Part shown: positions 9,501 to 19,449 of the stretch, one piece after another
Position numbering within the stretch: the first letter of the stretch is position 1
Layout: each line of letters begins with the position of its first letter
Assembly: GCF_964340395.1 (NCBI RefSeq)
Contig: NC_135549.1
Coordinates: 35,428,332-35,492,331, forward strand
DNA: 64,000 nt
Source of the DNA: Glandiceps talaboti
Taxonomy: Eukaryota; Hemichordata; Enteropneusta; Spengelidae
Reading direction: 5' to 3'
Made by a program: the position numbers and the translations under genes
Notes under the pieces: generated by a model
What the model was told of the DNA's origin: nothing
Databases searched by the model: none
Seen by the model: only the letters and a program-made list of their open reading frames with translations

Positions 9501-10745
9501 TTAATACATAATAGATTTTAATTTAGATTCTTGAATTTTAAGCATAGCATCACTTATAATGAAAATATTTGCGGTTATTTTTACTTGCGCGTCTGTGGAT
9601 TCTCGTTGAATTTCCAGTTGAACCCCATCTTTTGTATTCATGACTTTCAGACCACTACCGTGATATCTATTATCCTTAAAACTTCTTAAATCAATAAACA
9701 AACAATATTTATTTAATAGAAAGTTTTCCTCAGTTATTTCCTCTAGTTTATCGCAACAGAACTCGGATGACATGAAATAACGTCTGGTTTCTTCCCAAAA
9801 TTTTCTGGAAGATAATCCCTGTGCATACACTTTATTTGCGATACCTTCTATCGTTATTGAAACAGAATTAATACTAGGATTAAAGAATAATTCGGTATCT
9901 AATTCATTTTGTAGCTGTGGTGTACTGAATAATATAAAAATTCCTTTCAAGCTTCTACGTGGTACATTAATGTTCTGGTTAATAATTGTATCCGTACCAG
10001 GGAAGTTAAATGTTCTCTCATGATGAATATGTTCGTAAAGGAAACTTTTACCGCTGTTATAATAACCATTAATTTCCATAGCTAACTTTGGATCTCTTAT
10101 CGTTTCATATTCAAGTTGAATGTTTTTTAAAGCATAATCCCAACTAGTCGTGTCTTCACTTACTAGGATTTTATTAACGGGAGCGAGAGTAATCTCCCAT
10201 TCGATATGGCTTCCTAAGCTCGAAGGATATATGGCTCCATGACCATTCATTATAGGATGCAATTTCGCGATCGCATATTTTTTACCGTATGCCTTATGAA
10301 GTGCACCCTCTCCTAAATAATTCCCACCACCAACTCCATCGATATTATCGCTTCTCAATTTTCGGAGATTTTCTGACTGAATTCCATATAGCGTTTTATT
10401 TGTTCTATCTGAATACAGATCTTTATATGTTTGTATTAAATTGTAGTTTGATAAATCCATTAATTTTGCCCCTTCGAATTTTAAAATTAAATTACTGATG
10501 ATGTTAGCAGACAGGTTTTGAACAACGAAGTTCTTATTATGACCGTTTAGTTTAAGATCAAAAACGAGATTGAATTTACCCGTTAGAACAATAGTGTCTT
10601 CTAATTTTGGACATCTGATATATAAAGTTTCACCGGGTTTTGCACTATTTGGATTATTCGTTACAATGTGATGAGTTCGTTCTCCTTTACTACCGAGTAC
10701 GTTCAATTTTGAGTAGTCACCTTGCAGTTCTCTATTGTATGGCAT
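9501..10745 (-). CDS. Probable major capsid protein (hexon-like), 414 aa
   Basis: The longest intact frame of element 1, from an ATG with an AT-rich leader. It is beta-rich by composition. A conserved region NVPRRSLKGIFILFSTP is followed by FFNPSINSVSITIEGIANK and VYAQGLSSRKFWEE, a pattern I associate with the double-jelly-roll capsid proteins of animal Polintons/adintoviruses. That is recollection, not a search. Length (about 410-450) suits that family. It lies next to the ATPase stub and the large coiled-coil gene, as expected of a virion morphogenesis block. It has no stops or frameshifts, in contrast to its neighbours. Element 2 has lost this gene. A structure prediction would settle whether it has one or two jelly rolls. 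Confidence 0.65.
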   Translation of the reverse strand: MPYNRELQGDYSKLNVLGSKGERTHHIVTNNPNSAKPGETLYIRCPKLEDTIVLTGKFNLVFDLKLNGHNKNFVVQNLSANIISNLILKFEGAKLMDLSNYNLIQTYKDLYSDRTNKTLYGIQSENLRKLRSDNIDGVGGGNYLGEGALHKAYGKKYAIAKLHPIMNGHGAIYPSSLGSHIEWEITLAPVNKILVSEDTTSWDYALKNIQLEYETIRDPKLAMEINGYYNSGKSFLYEHIHHERTFNFPGTDTIINQNINVPRRSLKGIFILFSTPQLQNELDTELFFNPSINSVSITIEGIANKVYAQGLSSRKFWEETRRYFMSSEFCCDKLEEITEENFLLNKYCLFIDLRSFKDNRYHGSGLKVMNTKDGVQLEIQRESTDAQVKITANIFIISDAMLKIQESKLKSIMY

Positions 10746-10851
10746 TTTTTCTTTTACTATATCTATACTATATATTATACTATATTATACTGAAATGAAA
10801 AATAGTATTAGTAATTATTTCATTTCTTTTCATTTCATTTCATTTATTTAT

Positions 10852-12134
10852 TTATTTTTTTGCTCGTTTAGTTAAAATCCGTTCATAAAGGTATATCGCT
10901 ATTGCAGTTGCCAACAACCATACATGTTCAGCTATAAATCCTACAACTTGTCCCGCTGTTTTTAAAACGAATGACACGATAGAGCCAATAATACCCGGCA
11001 GTGCTATAGCTGCTTTATTACCTAACCATTTTAATACATCCGCAACACGTTTAATAACTGCTTTGACTGGACCACCGCTACCGCTAGGACCACTACCACT
11101 ACCGCTGCTACCGCTAGGACCAACTGGTGGTGATTTAATACCTAATGCAATAGCTATGGTAGTTATAACTAAACCGAGTGCTGTTGCCAATGAAACTATA
11201 GTAACTCCATTGCGTTTGAAAAGAATTATCAGTTTATCTTTAATACTAAGATTTGGGTCTTTGAGTACTTCTTTCAAAGAAGATGTCTCAGCTAACTTAT
11301 TATTTAAAATATTAGTTTCTTTATTATATTTTAAAATATGAATCTCAATTCTACCTAATTCTTTTTTTTCATCTTGCGTTAATTCTTCAATTTTTTGTCT
11401 ATTTTCCAATTCTTTTTTTCTATTATACAAATCTTCTAAACTTTTGACTGCTGTATCAATTTCTTTACGCATGATTGTATATTCAGGATTGAGTTCATTC
11501 CATTCTTCAATTTTGTTTTCAATCTTACTGATTTCATCTTTATTACCTACAGTGTCTCTTCTGAGGTAAGCTTGATAGTCTCTTAATTGACCAACCATTG
11601 GTGGTGTTAAATCTATTGCTTCGACTTCATCCACATTTAAAGGTAATGAAGTACCGGTCCTAGCGGTAGCAGCGGCAGTCCTAGCAGTATCCTCGAAAAG
11701 TCTATCAGCAGTCGCTTTACCAAGTTTATTTTTATTGTACTATAAGCTAAAAGTTTACCGTTTCTTGTAATCCGTTGATTTTTTATGTTATCATACAGCT
11801 GCCCATCATTTCCTCTATGTGTATTTAATTGTAATTCAGTTCGATTAACTGGCACGCCACTTTTTTTGATAACTTCATCAATAGTATCTTCCAATAATTT
11901 ATTTTTTAATTCAATCAATTTAGCTCCAGCGGGACCTGTGGGTTCAACTGTAGGATCAGTGAATGATGTTTCCTGGAAGCCACCCATTAATTCAAAATCC
12001 AAGGAATCTTGTTCGTAGTCTGTCATTTCCAAGTCTACTCTACGGTCCCTAAGGTTCCTGCGGTTTCCAAGGTCATCTACATTTTCATCTACATTTTCAA
12101 CTACATTAATATCGAAAGGATTATAGTCAGCCAT
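10852..12134 (-). pseudogene. Large coiled-coil/membrane virion protein gene, one frameshift (~427 codons)
   Basis: Two adjoining open frames belong to one gene. The first (12,134 to 11,637) begins with ATG and is acidic and charged. The second (from 11,634) opens without an ATG and its frame extends upstream to about 11,745, so a 1-base slip near 11,740 joins them. The second part has a long coiled coil (residues ~20-110 of that frame: KIENKIEEWNE, RKKELENRQKIEEL), a hydrophobic segment (VSLATALGLVITTIAIAL), a Gly/Ser/Pro linker, and another hydrophobic C-terminus ending in RAKK. It is probably a minor virion or membrane-active protein. Family not recognised. Confidence 0.7.
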
Positions 12135-12144
12135 CTTACTACTA

Positions 12145-12357
12145 CTATATAAATAAGTAACTTAAAAATATTGTCCCGACTATTATTCCCATCGTTGAAT
12201 ATTCATGAACAACGTCACTCTCACCATGCGCTGCTTCGACTGCTGGCGCTGCTACCACTGCTACCGCTGCTTCGGCTGCTACCACTGCTTCGGCTTCTGA
12301 CGATACTGATGCGACTGACGATTCTAGTCGTTGCACCGGATCATCATGGCCTTCCAT
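12145..12357 (-). CDS. Small Ala-rich single-pass membrane protein (70 aa)
   Basis: Complete ATG frame, 11 bp before the start of the coiled-coil gene on the same strand. The centre is an Ala/Glu/Val-rich helix encoded by near-repeats of a GCT/GCA/GTA pattern. The C-terminus is hydrophobic (MGIIVGTIFLSYLFI) and stops at once, as in a tail-anchored protein. Function unknown; the context is the virion block. Confidence 0.55.
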   Translation of the reverse strand: MEGHDDPVQRLESSVASVSSEAEAVVAAEAAVAVVAAPAVEAAHGESDVVHEYSTMGIIVGTIFLSYLFI

Positions 12358-12399
12358 TTCTTTTAATGCCGATTCTTTTACGTCATTATTTATGTTGGT

Positions 12400-14251
12400 T
12401 TAACCGAATTTCATATCTTCTGTCGCTTGTTGTAAGAAATTGTTATAACCCGCCACATTCGTATTCAAATTTATAATCATTTTACTCGGGATTAACCATA
12501 AAGAAGGAGAAATGGCTAAATCTAACTTTACCCTCGTTGCATTAATTACATTTTGATAACGTGGTATACTATCATCCTCATTAATGCCTCTCGTTTCATC
12601 CTCGAGTAATGAAATCATTTTTTGTCTCATTTCTTGTCCAGCACCGCCAGAGTCTGCTATACTTACTCGCGTGTCTGCTTGATTTCCTAACACGCAATAT
12701 ACATAAGATTCGATCGATCGATTCAATCTTCCTAAACCCGCTTGCGTAAAACCCGTGCTATTTGGTAAAACAAAATAATTATATTGTTTATAATCGGGAT
12801 TTTGAAATTTATACCAATGCCAACTTCTGCGAGCCTTATCTGTGGCATCGGGGTTTTCAACCATTGTATCTTGATATTTATATTGGATATCTTTAATATA
12901 TGGTTTTTTCCACCACTCATAACCGACACCTATACCATTGTTTCCCGATGTGTCATACGTGAATCTGAAATCTGTATTATAATCTAATCCGAAATGTTTT
13001 ATTCCATCATGTTTTGTTATACCGTGCATGAATCGATTAAAGTCTTTGATCCAAACGTAATGTTTTTGGTTATCACCTCGAGTTATTAGTAGTAAATCGA
13101 GATGATCTTCACTAGTTTTTTTACTAACGTAAATTGGATATGCTTGTTTATTGTGATTGTAACCAAATACGGAAATAGATATATTATTTTGGTTTTCGAT
13201 TTTAGGAATTTGTTTTATGGTTACTGGAAATGTGATTCCTCTATAATTTAAATCGTTAATATGTTGTTTGTATTTAGATGGCCTATATTTATCCTTTTCA
13301 ACTGGAAACTTATACGCTAAATGGCACCATTTAAAGCACTCATCGTCATTATTTTGTATGTTAATGAGGCCCTTCATTGCGTTTTGTAGTTCTTTCGGCA
13401 ATTTTATATACGAGTTACCTTGTAAAGGCTCGTATTTTACAATATTTATTTACATAAAAATTAAGAAGTGTTTTTATTTGCCAACCAGAACCTTCACGTA
13501 GCCATTTAGCGATGTGTTCAAGAATTCTTTCGAAACTTACGCTCATTTGTTCGTCTATTTGATCAGTATTTGTAATTACTAATGGACTACTATTAAAATA
13601 ACCATTATTTGTTATTTCATTTATCTCTGTATCCGTACTGTTTACGTTACTTACATTACTTACGTTACTTACGTTACTTGCGTTTAAGTTGTAATTAACA
13701 AATTTTATATTCAAGGTTAATATTGCTTTTATTCCACCTTGATCTTCTAAATTTTGTTTCAAAAGTTCTTTTATTAAATATTTTTTTTCAATTAATTGCG
13801 TATGAGGTTCATTCGCAGTAATATCAATTTCATATGACTTAACGTAGCCTCTAAAAGCTCTCTCGAGTTCACGGTATTTAGGCGGTATTAAAACACCACC
13901 AACGTGACGATAGCATTTATTAATAAAAGTTTGATACGTATCATTTCCTATTTTAATCATGCGTTTGGTAATAGGATTAATGATATATTGTTCCGTTAAT
14001 GGTCGGGGGAGACCGCTAGGTACCGACTAATCTAAGATATTCTCAGGCAACAGCTGTAGATTGCCATTCCGTACAAGATTATTATATACACGTCCACCGA
14101 CCGTTATCATTCGCTTAGTGAGTGGGTTCAAAATCTTTATCATATAAACCCTAGGTAAATGTTGTAAATCGCCATTCTGTAAAAGCTTATTATATGCACG
14201 TCCGCCAACTGTTATCATTCGCTTAGTGCGTGGGTTCAAAATCTTTGTCAT
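12400..14251 (-). pseudogene. PolB N-terminus fused to the C-terminus of another gene
   Basis: The ATG at 14,251 matches the start of PolB in element 2. The N-terminus carries modules of the form NP-x-TKRMITVGG. The frame stops at 14,027 where the other copy has Trp, reopens (13,960-13,415), then shifts again near 13,410. Codons from 13,401 to about 12,990 still match PolB (KGLINIQNN, IWLKDFNRFM-like). At KHF the match ends: element 2 continues with the polymerase zinc-finger and exonuclease region, while here an unrelated ~200-residue segment follows (GIGVGYEWWKKPY, NRSIESYVYCVLGNQ) and runs open to 12,400. A large deletion removed the polymerase catalytic region and joined PolB to the end of another gene, perhaps a capsid-related one. 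No polymerase activity is possible. Confidence 0.8.
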
Positions 14252-14409
14252 ATTGTATATAATCAAAAGATTTTAATATTCATATATAAATTTATTAGTT
14301 CAATTGCTTTTTTCTTCTTAACTTGTAAGTCTTATATATCTTATATAAACATTGAAAACTTGTTAAACTTACAACTTTTATTTTTTTATGTATATATAAG
14401 GAAGAATAA

Positions 14410-14756
14410 CTACTTAATTTCTTCACCACATTCACAAATATAATCTCTCTTAAGTTGTTTAATGCAAGGTGTACTTCTTTTTAAATGTATCTTAAAATGA
14501 CATTTATATTTATATGCAAATCCACATTTACCGCAAATAAACTCAGGAAAACATGTTTGCATGTTAAACATTCATTAGGATATTCACGTTTTCTATTCTC
14601 GCAGGAATGTTTTATATTTAAATGTTTTAAAAAATTATGTTTATGCCGAAAGCGTTTATTACAATTGACACATTTGAATTCTGGTGCCGACCTACCGCAA
14701 GTGAGGCAATTCTCTCGTATAAGACAAATCCGAAATCCAGAACAATAGTTTGACAT
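14410..14756 (-). pseudogene. C2H2-type zinc-finger gene next to the right inverted repeat, frameshifted
   Basis: It starts with an ATG (MSNYCSGFRICL) and has finger-like pairs CLTCGRSAPEFKCVNCNKRF and a KHNFLKHLNIKH helix. A single missing base near 14,563, relative to the element 2 copy (22,598 onward), shifts the frame so the 91-residue product ends at 14,481. The rest of the fingers (CGKCGFAYKYKCHF, HLKRSTPC) lie in the next frame down to a stop at 14,410. This may have been a DNA-binding regulator placed at the element end, upstream of PolB on the same strand. Confidence 0.75.
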
Positions 14757-14759
14757 TTC

Positions 14760-15155
14760 GATTAATGGTCTTTGTATGTATACACATATTCTATTCTTAT
14801 CTGTTTAATTGAATAACCTGACATTGATAACCTTTGTAATCTGACCTACAAACAGTATGAAAAGAGTGAAAATATTTGTGACATGTTGAAATATATTTAG
14901 TGCGTTAGCTTAACCAACTTGCCCTGCTATGCAGCTACGCTATAGTAACCTACTACGCTGCTATGCTTAAACATTCCTGTGGTAGCCTGAGGCAGCAGTT
15001 GTGACCTGAGGTGGCAGCTGTGACCTGAGGCGGCAGTTCAATTAGACAGATACATTTAACTAATGTATGTGATTAGCCGACTCATAACAGCGTGACTGAT
15101 ATAACTAATAATAGAGTAGCAATGAGGCCACTAAGGGGTTTAACAATGAGGTCAC
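14760..15155. other. Non-coding inner flank of the right inverted repeat
   Basis: It holds a second, degenerate version of the terminal motif (GTATGTATACACATATTC...ATCTGTTTAATTGAAT) and three tandem variants of GCAGTTGTGACCTGAGG at about 14,985-15,030. There is no gene. It may be promoter or replication-end sequence for the inward-facing zinc-finger gene. Confidence 0.5.
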
Positions 15156-15440
15156 CATTTTGAATTTATGGTACGATTGTATGTATATACATATATTATT
15201 ATTATCTGTTTAATTAAACATCTGTGACCTCACTAAGCGGTTAATTTACTTATAACAGCTACAACAAATTTAGTCATTTTTTAATCAATTTTTATGGATA
15301 AGATTTATTTTGCTTTTTAATACATTATATAGATATAAAAAAATATATTAATAAATTTATTAATATAGGAAAGAGACTTTATTTGGCTATATAATAGATT
15401 AAAAAGGGACTGCGCTGGCTTTGTCTTTTTCTATACTACT
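15156..15440 (-). repeat. Right terminal inverted repeat of element 1, with intact terminus
   Basis: 15,156-15,395 mirrors 5741-5963. The outer 45 bp end in TTTTCTATACTACT, the same 14 bp as the right end of element 2. The next six bases, AATACT, would be the target duplication, but the left partner is lost. Confidence 0.85.
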
Positions 15441-15689
15441 AATACTGATTTTCCGACAAATTCGGGACGCATACTTGAGGCCCTGAAATTTCGACCCAGT
15501 TTTTCGCTCATAGCATAGAAGTATAACCCTCCATGCTCAGAGTTTCCTCAATACGGACCGGAAAGTTTACAAATTTCACGAAAAGGTGGAATTTTATGTG
15601 TTTTAGATAACCATGGCAAATAAATTTAGTAGGATCGTTGTGTAACGGTCCCGACCGTTCAAGAATTTTCGGTAGAAAATGACTGATTT

Positions 15690-16480
15690 GACCCGGAAGC
15701 TGAAGCTGACCTCGTTTGACGTCCGGGCGATTTTCCACAGCAACAACACGGGAGTTCATGGTACTCACTAAAATCACACTTCAGACCCACTATAACAGTT
15801 TGATGTTTTCAGATAAACTGTATCTTTTGATTAATTCTATATTGTCATGCAATTTGGAGTGATAGTGAACCAGAATGAAGACAACTCGCATAAGGAAGGC
15901 ATGCCTTGGCATGCGGTTGAAGTTATGCAAGAGTAGTCTCACTGCCGACTGTGAATCGACCAAACTTTGTTTATTGGCTGACAGTTTACATGTAAAGTTA
16001 AACAACATGAACGTGTCTTGCCATTTCCAAAATGCAAATATTTGGCAGGTAAAAATAATTAAAATAATTACAACTTTAATTTGGCTTCAGACTTTGCATT
16101 ATGTTTTTCGTATCTTTCCCCATTTTACATGTAAATCTGAAAAGGTTCTCTCTGGTCATGCCAGTGGTTAGCCCTGCTTACATACGACAGGCGGTGCACA
16201 AGTCTATATTGCTGACTTGACTCTAAACAAATAGTAGGGACAATTGTCAGAATCGAGTCCCGGATTACTCCGTATGCAAGCACGACTCGTCAGTGATCAT
16301 ACCGGAACTGCTTTGAGTACGAGAGAGGTGAGGCATGTTGAGGTAATTTGTTGAGAATTATAAATATTGCGAAATGTCAAGTACAAGGTTTAAAAACAAT
16401 GGAATGATGAAAAAAAATTGGCCGAGTCTGCTGACGGGCGCCGGTCACAATTAAAATATCAGACGATGTTATGTCTACTA
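15690..16480 (+). repeat. Dispersed repeat family R2, copy 2
   Basis: Matches 2533-3198 in order and orientation, with an extra segment of about 125 bp near 16,160-16,290. It lacks the foldback element present after the first copy. It is non-coding. Confidence 0.7.
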
Positions 16481-16735
16481 CAACTAGTACAAGATTTGTT
16501 CCTGCCAAGTTGATCAGTGCCATTTTACAATTTTCAGCAATTTTTTTATCAAATATGATATTTTCATCTCAAATGCTGCTTGTCAGATTGCTTTGATATC
16601 TATCATGTGGATGCACAGATGGTAACTTGCTCAAATTTGTTAATTTCATGTCAGTACATGTTCTTTTCTATTTTCTATCATTAGGGTTTCAAATCCTGTG
16701 GTCTCGACACCCTATTGTTTTTGTTCTGTTTATTA

Positions 16736-17056
16736 GTCCCCGCCGGACAAAGTCCGGAACAGGGACTTATGGATTGGGTTCCGTCCGTCCGTTGTGAATT
16801 TTCCATGTCCAAAGCCATAACTCAGACATGCTTGAACAGATCTCATTCAAAGTTGGTATTAGGATAGTATTCTTTGACATACATGTGCATATCCATTTTC
16901 GTCGTGATATGATCCAATATGGCTGCCTGGCAGCCATTTTGTTTGCGAATTTGGCGCTGTTCAACATACGGGCATTTATTCTTGACTGTCTGTTTGTCGT
17001 CAAAGCCACAGCAGACGGCAGCAGACGCCTGTGACATTTTGTCATTTTGTGTATCA
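16736..17056 (+). repeat. Partial copy of the tandem-core TAGTCCCCGC element
   Basis: It starts TTATTAGTCCCCGCCGGA and shares the GGGACTTATGGATTGGGTTCCGTCCGTCCG head and one 150-bp core unit (GATCCAATATGGCTGCC, CATTTTGTTTG) with copies near 38 and 43 kb. The 3' end with the GTCATTCTCAATGAC hairpin is missing. Confidence 0.7.
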
Positions 17057-17751
17057 TGAATACGAGAAAAAAACATAGATTTCAAACTTTTGAATGACAT
17101 TGACATTCAACATATAGGACGAAGTAGGACACAAACTAGAACTACTTCAAAGTCACGACTGTACTCAGTGGAAAGAATAATTTCAAAACGAGTTAAGGCT
17201 AAGGTGAGTTTACAATTTTGTTGATTCTGTCGTCTGCAAGTACTGCAGCTATAAATACGTTTACGGTTTAGTGACACGACAATGTTAGTGCTAAACTGAA
17301 ACATAAACTGACATTCTTCTCAGAAAATGAAAATAACAATGATACAGACATAAACAAAAATATGCTTGATTTGTTGATACAGTTTTATCCAATCCTTTGT
17401 TGTAAACAAACCTTTCATATCTTTTTCCACAAACTTTAGTATCAAATTTTCGTAAATAATTTTTGAAAAAAAAAATCTTATGAGTTTTCAATCACCTACC
17501 AAAACTACGTTATTTACTAGTAAATATTCGGAAACTTTGGAAACAAAAACCTCCTGATTCTGAAACTGTGAAAGCAAACAAAATTACATGAGAGAAAGAC
17601 AACACAGTAAACTGTAAAACACACCCAAAAATGGTACTGTAAATATGTTAGTATGATAATATGAAAGAAAGCTGATTAGTTAGAGCTACACATTCTGGGC
17701 ATTCTTCACTATATTTAAACAACAACATGTGATATTCCCTTTTCTTCTCAG

Positions 17752-18569
17752 AGAATTGAGTACTTATTGAAATGGAGTAACTACCCAAGTTGGCAGGCAA
17801 CGTGGGAGCCTGAAGAAAACTTAAACAAAACCCTATTAAAAGGTTTCTACTCTCTTGTCATAGCAGACTTTAGCATTGAAGAAAACCTCACGAATTTCTA
17901 TGTAAATATTGGTAAGGAAATTACCCAGTAAATTTATTAAAATGTACTAGTGGCCATATGAGGGTTTGGTATTTATTTTTGGATTTTTTATTTATAAAAC
18001 AATGTTATCACGGCTTCCTACTTGAAATATCAATATGAAAAATATAAACCATGTCTATGTTTTTCACTCAATACATTGCCAAAAGCTACAAAATGTGTAA
18101 AAAAAACAGGTTTGTTATTGCATGTACAATAACAGACATCATCATAATCATATTTTGTTGGTATTGAGTTACAAACAACCATTTTGCATATATAGTTTCA
18201 CATTGATCTTGGAATTAAGCCATTATAAATTTATTATAGACTGAAAAAAAAAAACCAAATCCTCATCCATATGGTCACTTTAAACCCCATTGTTAAAAGT
18301 GTTCTTTGTTTACTGATTGAATGTTAGATTATTTTTGTTCAGGATATTAGAGGAAATACCAGATTTAAACTTAATAATGCCTCTCACTTAATGCCAGCAC
18401 TAGCTGCAAATGAGATGTCATCAAATAAACAAAGATATATTCACTGAAAATTAAAATTGGTCAACTATGTACAAAACCGGGGGTCTATTACATGTATCAG
18501 TGTAGTGACAAGTTTAAATACTCTTTATGGTGTACAATATATAAACATCTTTAAAAAAAAACATTCTAG

Positions 18570-18627
<58 letters not shown>

Positions 18628-19178
18628 CTGACTCTGAGGGTAAAAACAATCGTGTGTTTTACTGTGTCTATTAGTGTTTTGTTTTGAAACAATGTGATAT
18701 GTCAGTAGTATCTAGATTTTCCCCTGTAGGCATCACGATTTATCCAGTACACATTACTATAGGTAATCCGTCTATGGTAGGTGCTATAATTTATTTTCCC
18801 ATATCTTTTTCTTTTCCAGTCAAGAAGTTAAAGTCAATCAGTAGGGAACCAGTCACGTTCCCATTTCGTCACTATGTGTTTCGATTGTTGTTTACATCCA
18901 AGGGTACAGCAGCAACAGATGGACGAACACTCCTGGAGTCAGAGGATTTTATTCATTGCACATCACTTCCACCAAGATGGGATCAATGGTTTGATCTAAA
19001 TGGTGAAGGGTATAGAATATCGTTTCCACTTAAAGTCAAGCCCATACTTGGATGGTCACCGAAGTCGTACTTTGTAAGAGAAAATAAATTTACCGCAAGG
19101 AGATCTCCAGTTGAGAGTATAAAAGTTGATTTTGTCAAGGTTCTGGTCAAGGTAGAAATACAGACATCTGAGTTCTAA
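17752..19178 (+). CDS. Chromodomain-type gene, two exons visible (partial)
   Basis: Exon 1 (17,752-17,911) follows a pyrimidine tract and CAG and ends before GTAAGG. It encodes RIEYLLKWSNYPSWQATWEP, the C-terminal half of a chromodomain: an aromatic strand, KW, then WEPEENL. Exon 2 (18,820-19,178) follows CTTTTTCTTTTCCAG. The phase fits: one base at the end of exon 1 and two at the start of exon 2 complete a Val codon, and the frame then stays open to a stop at 19,178. Exon 2 has no domain I recognise. The intron is 908 bp and holds a (TG)n tract. The missing 5' exons should lie upstream but I could not find them. It may be a host gene or part of a chromodomain-carrying transposon; a methyl-lysine-binding role follows from the domain only. 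Confidence 0.65.
18573..18626 (+). repeat. (TG)n microsatellite within the intron
   Basis: About 27 consecutive GT units with one flanking GACTGACT interruption. Confidence 0.95.
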
Positions 19179-19449
19179 ATTATTGATTTTATGTAAAAGG
19201 TGTGGAAATTGACATCAAATTTCTATTTTTAACACTACAATGTCTGACCCAAAGGAAGTAATAAGAAATAAGGTCATAGTAAATACATTGATAGACAAAA
19301 GACTGTCTACTAAATACTCAGATATCTGTCTCTCTTTACATATACCTTTCTCACTAGTCAAAGTATATGTAAGTCTTAAAAATAAGGTACCAGGATCCTT
19401 CTTATAATAATCTTCTGAATTTGTCAGTGCCAAAATTTATTCAAATTAA

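Larger units (their letters stand above)
5741..15440 (-). mobile_element. Polinton/Maverick-like element 1 (deleted, capsid-block carrier)
   Basis: This is a 9.7-kb AT-rich block bounded by inverted repeats. Its right end reads TTTTCTATACTACT, identical to the right end of element 2. Gene content (probable major capsid protein, ATPase stub, PolB N-terminus, zinc-finger and terminal genes) and close similarity to element 2 place it with Polinton/adintovirus-type elements. It is reversed relative to element 2. The outermost ~47 bp of the left inverted repeat are missing, so no target duplication can be checked. The integrase, most of PolB, most of the ATPase and the penton gene are absent. Most surviving genes read on the minus strand. 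Confidence 0.85.

Noticed and set aside
11063-11341. Plus-strand frame of Pro/Leu repeats opposite the coiled-coil gene
   Set aside because: It is the antisense shadow of the Gly/Ser/Pro linker coding region.
12171-12476. Plus-strand Leu-rich frame (RLLALLPLLPLLRLL type)
   Set aside because: Antisense of the Ala/Glu/Val-rich helix of the small membrane protein; same codon repeat.
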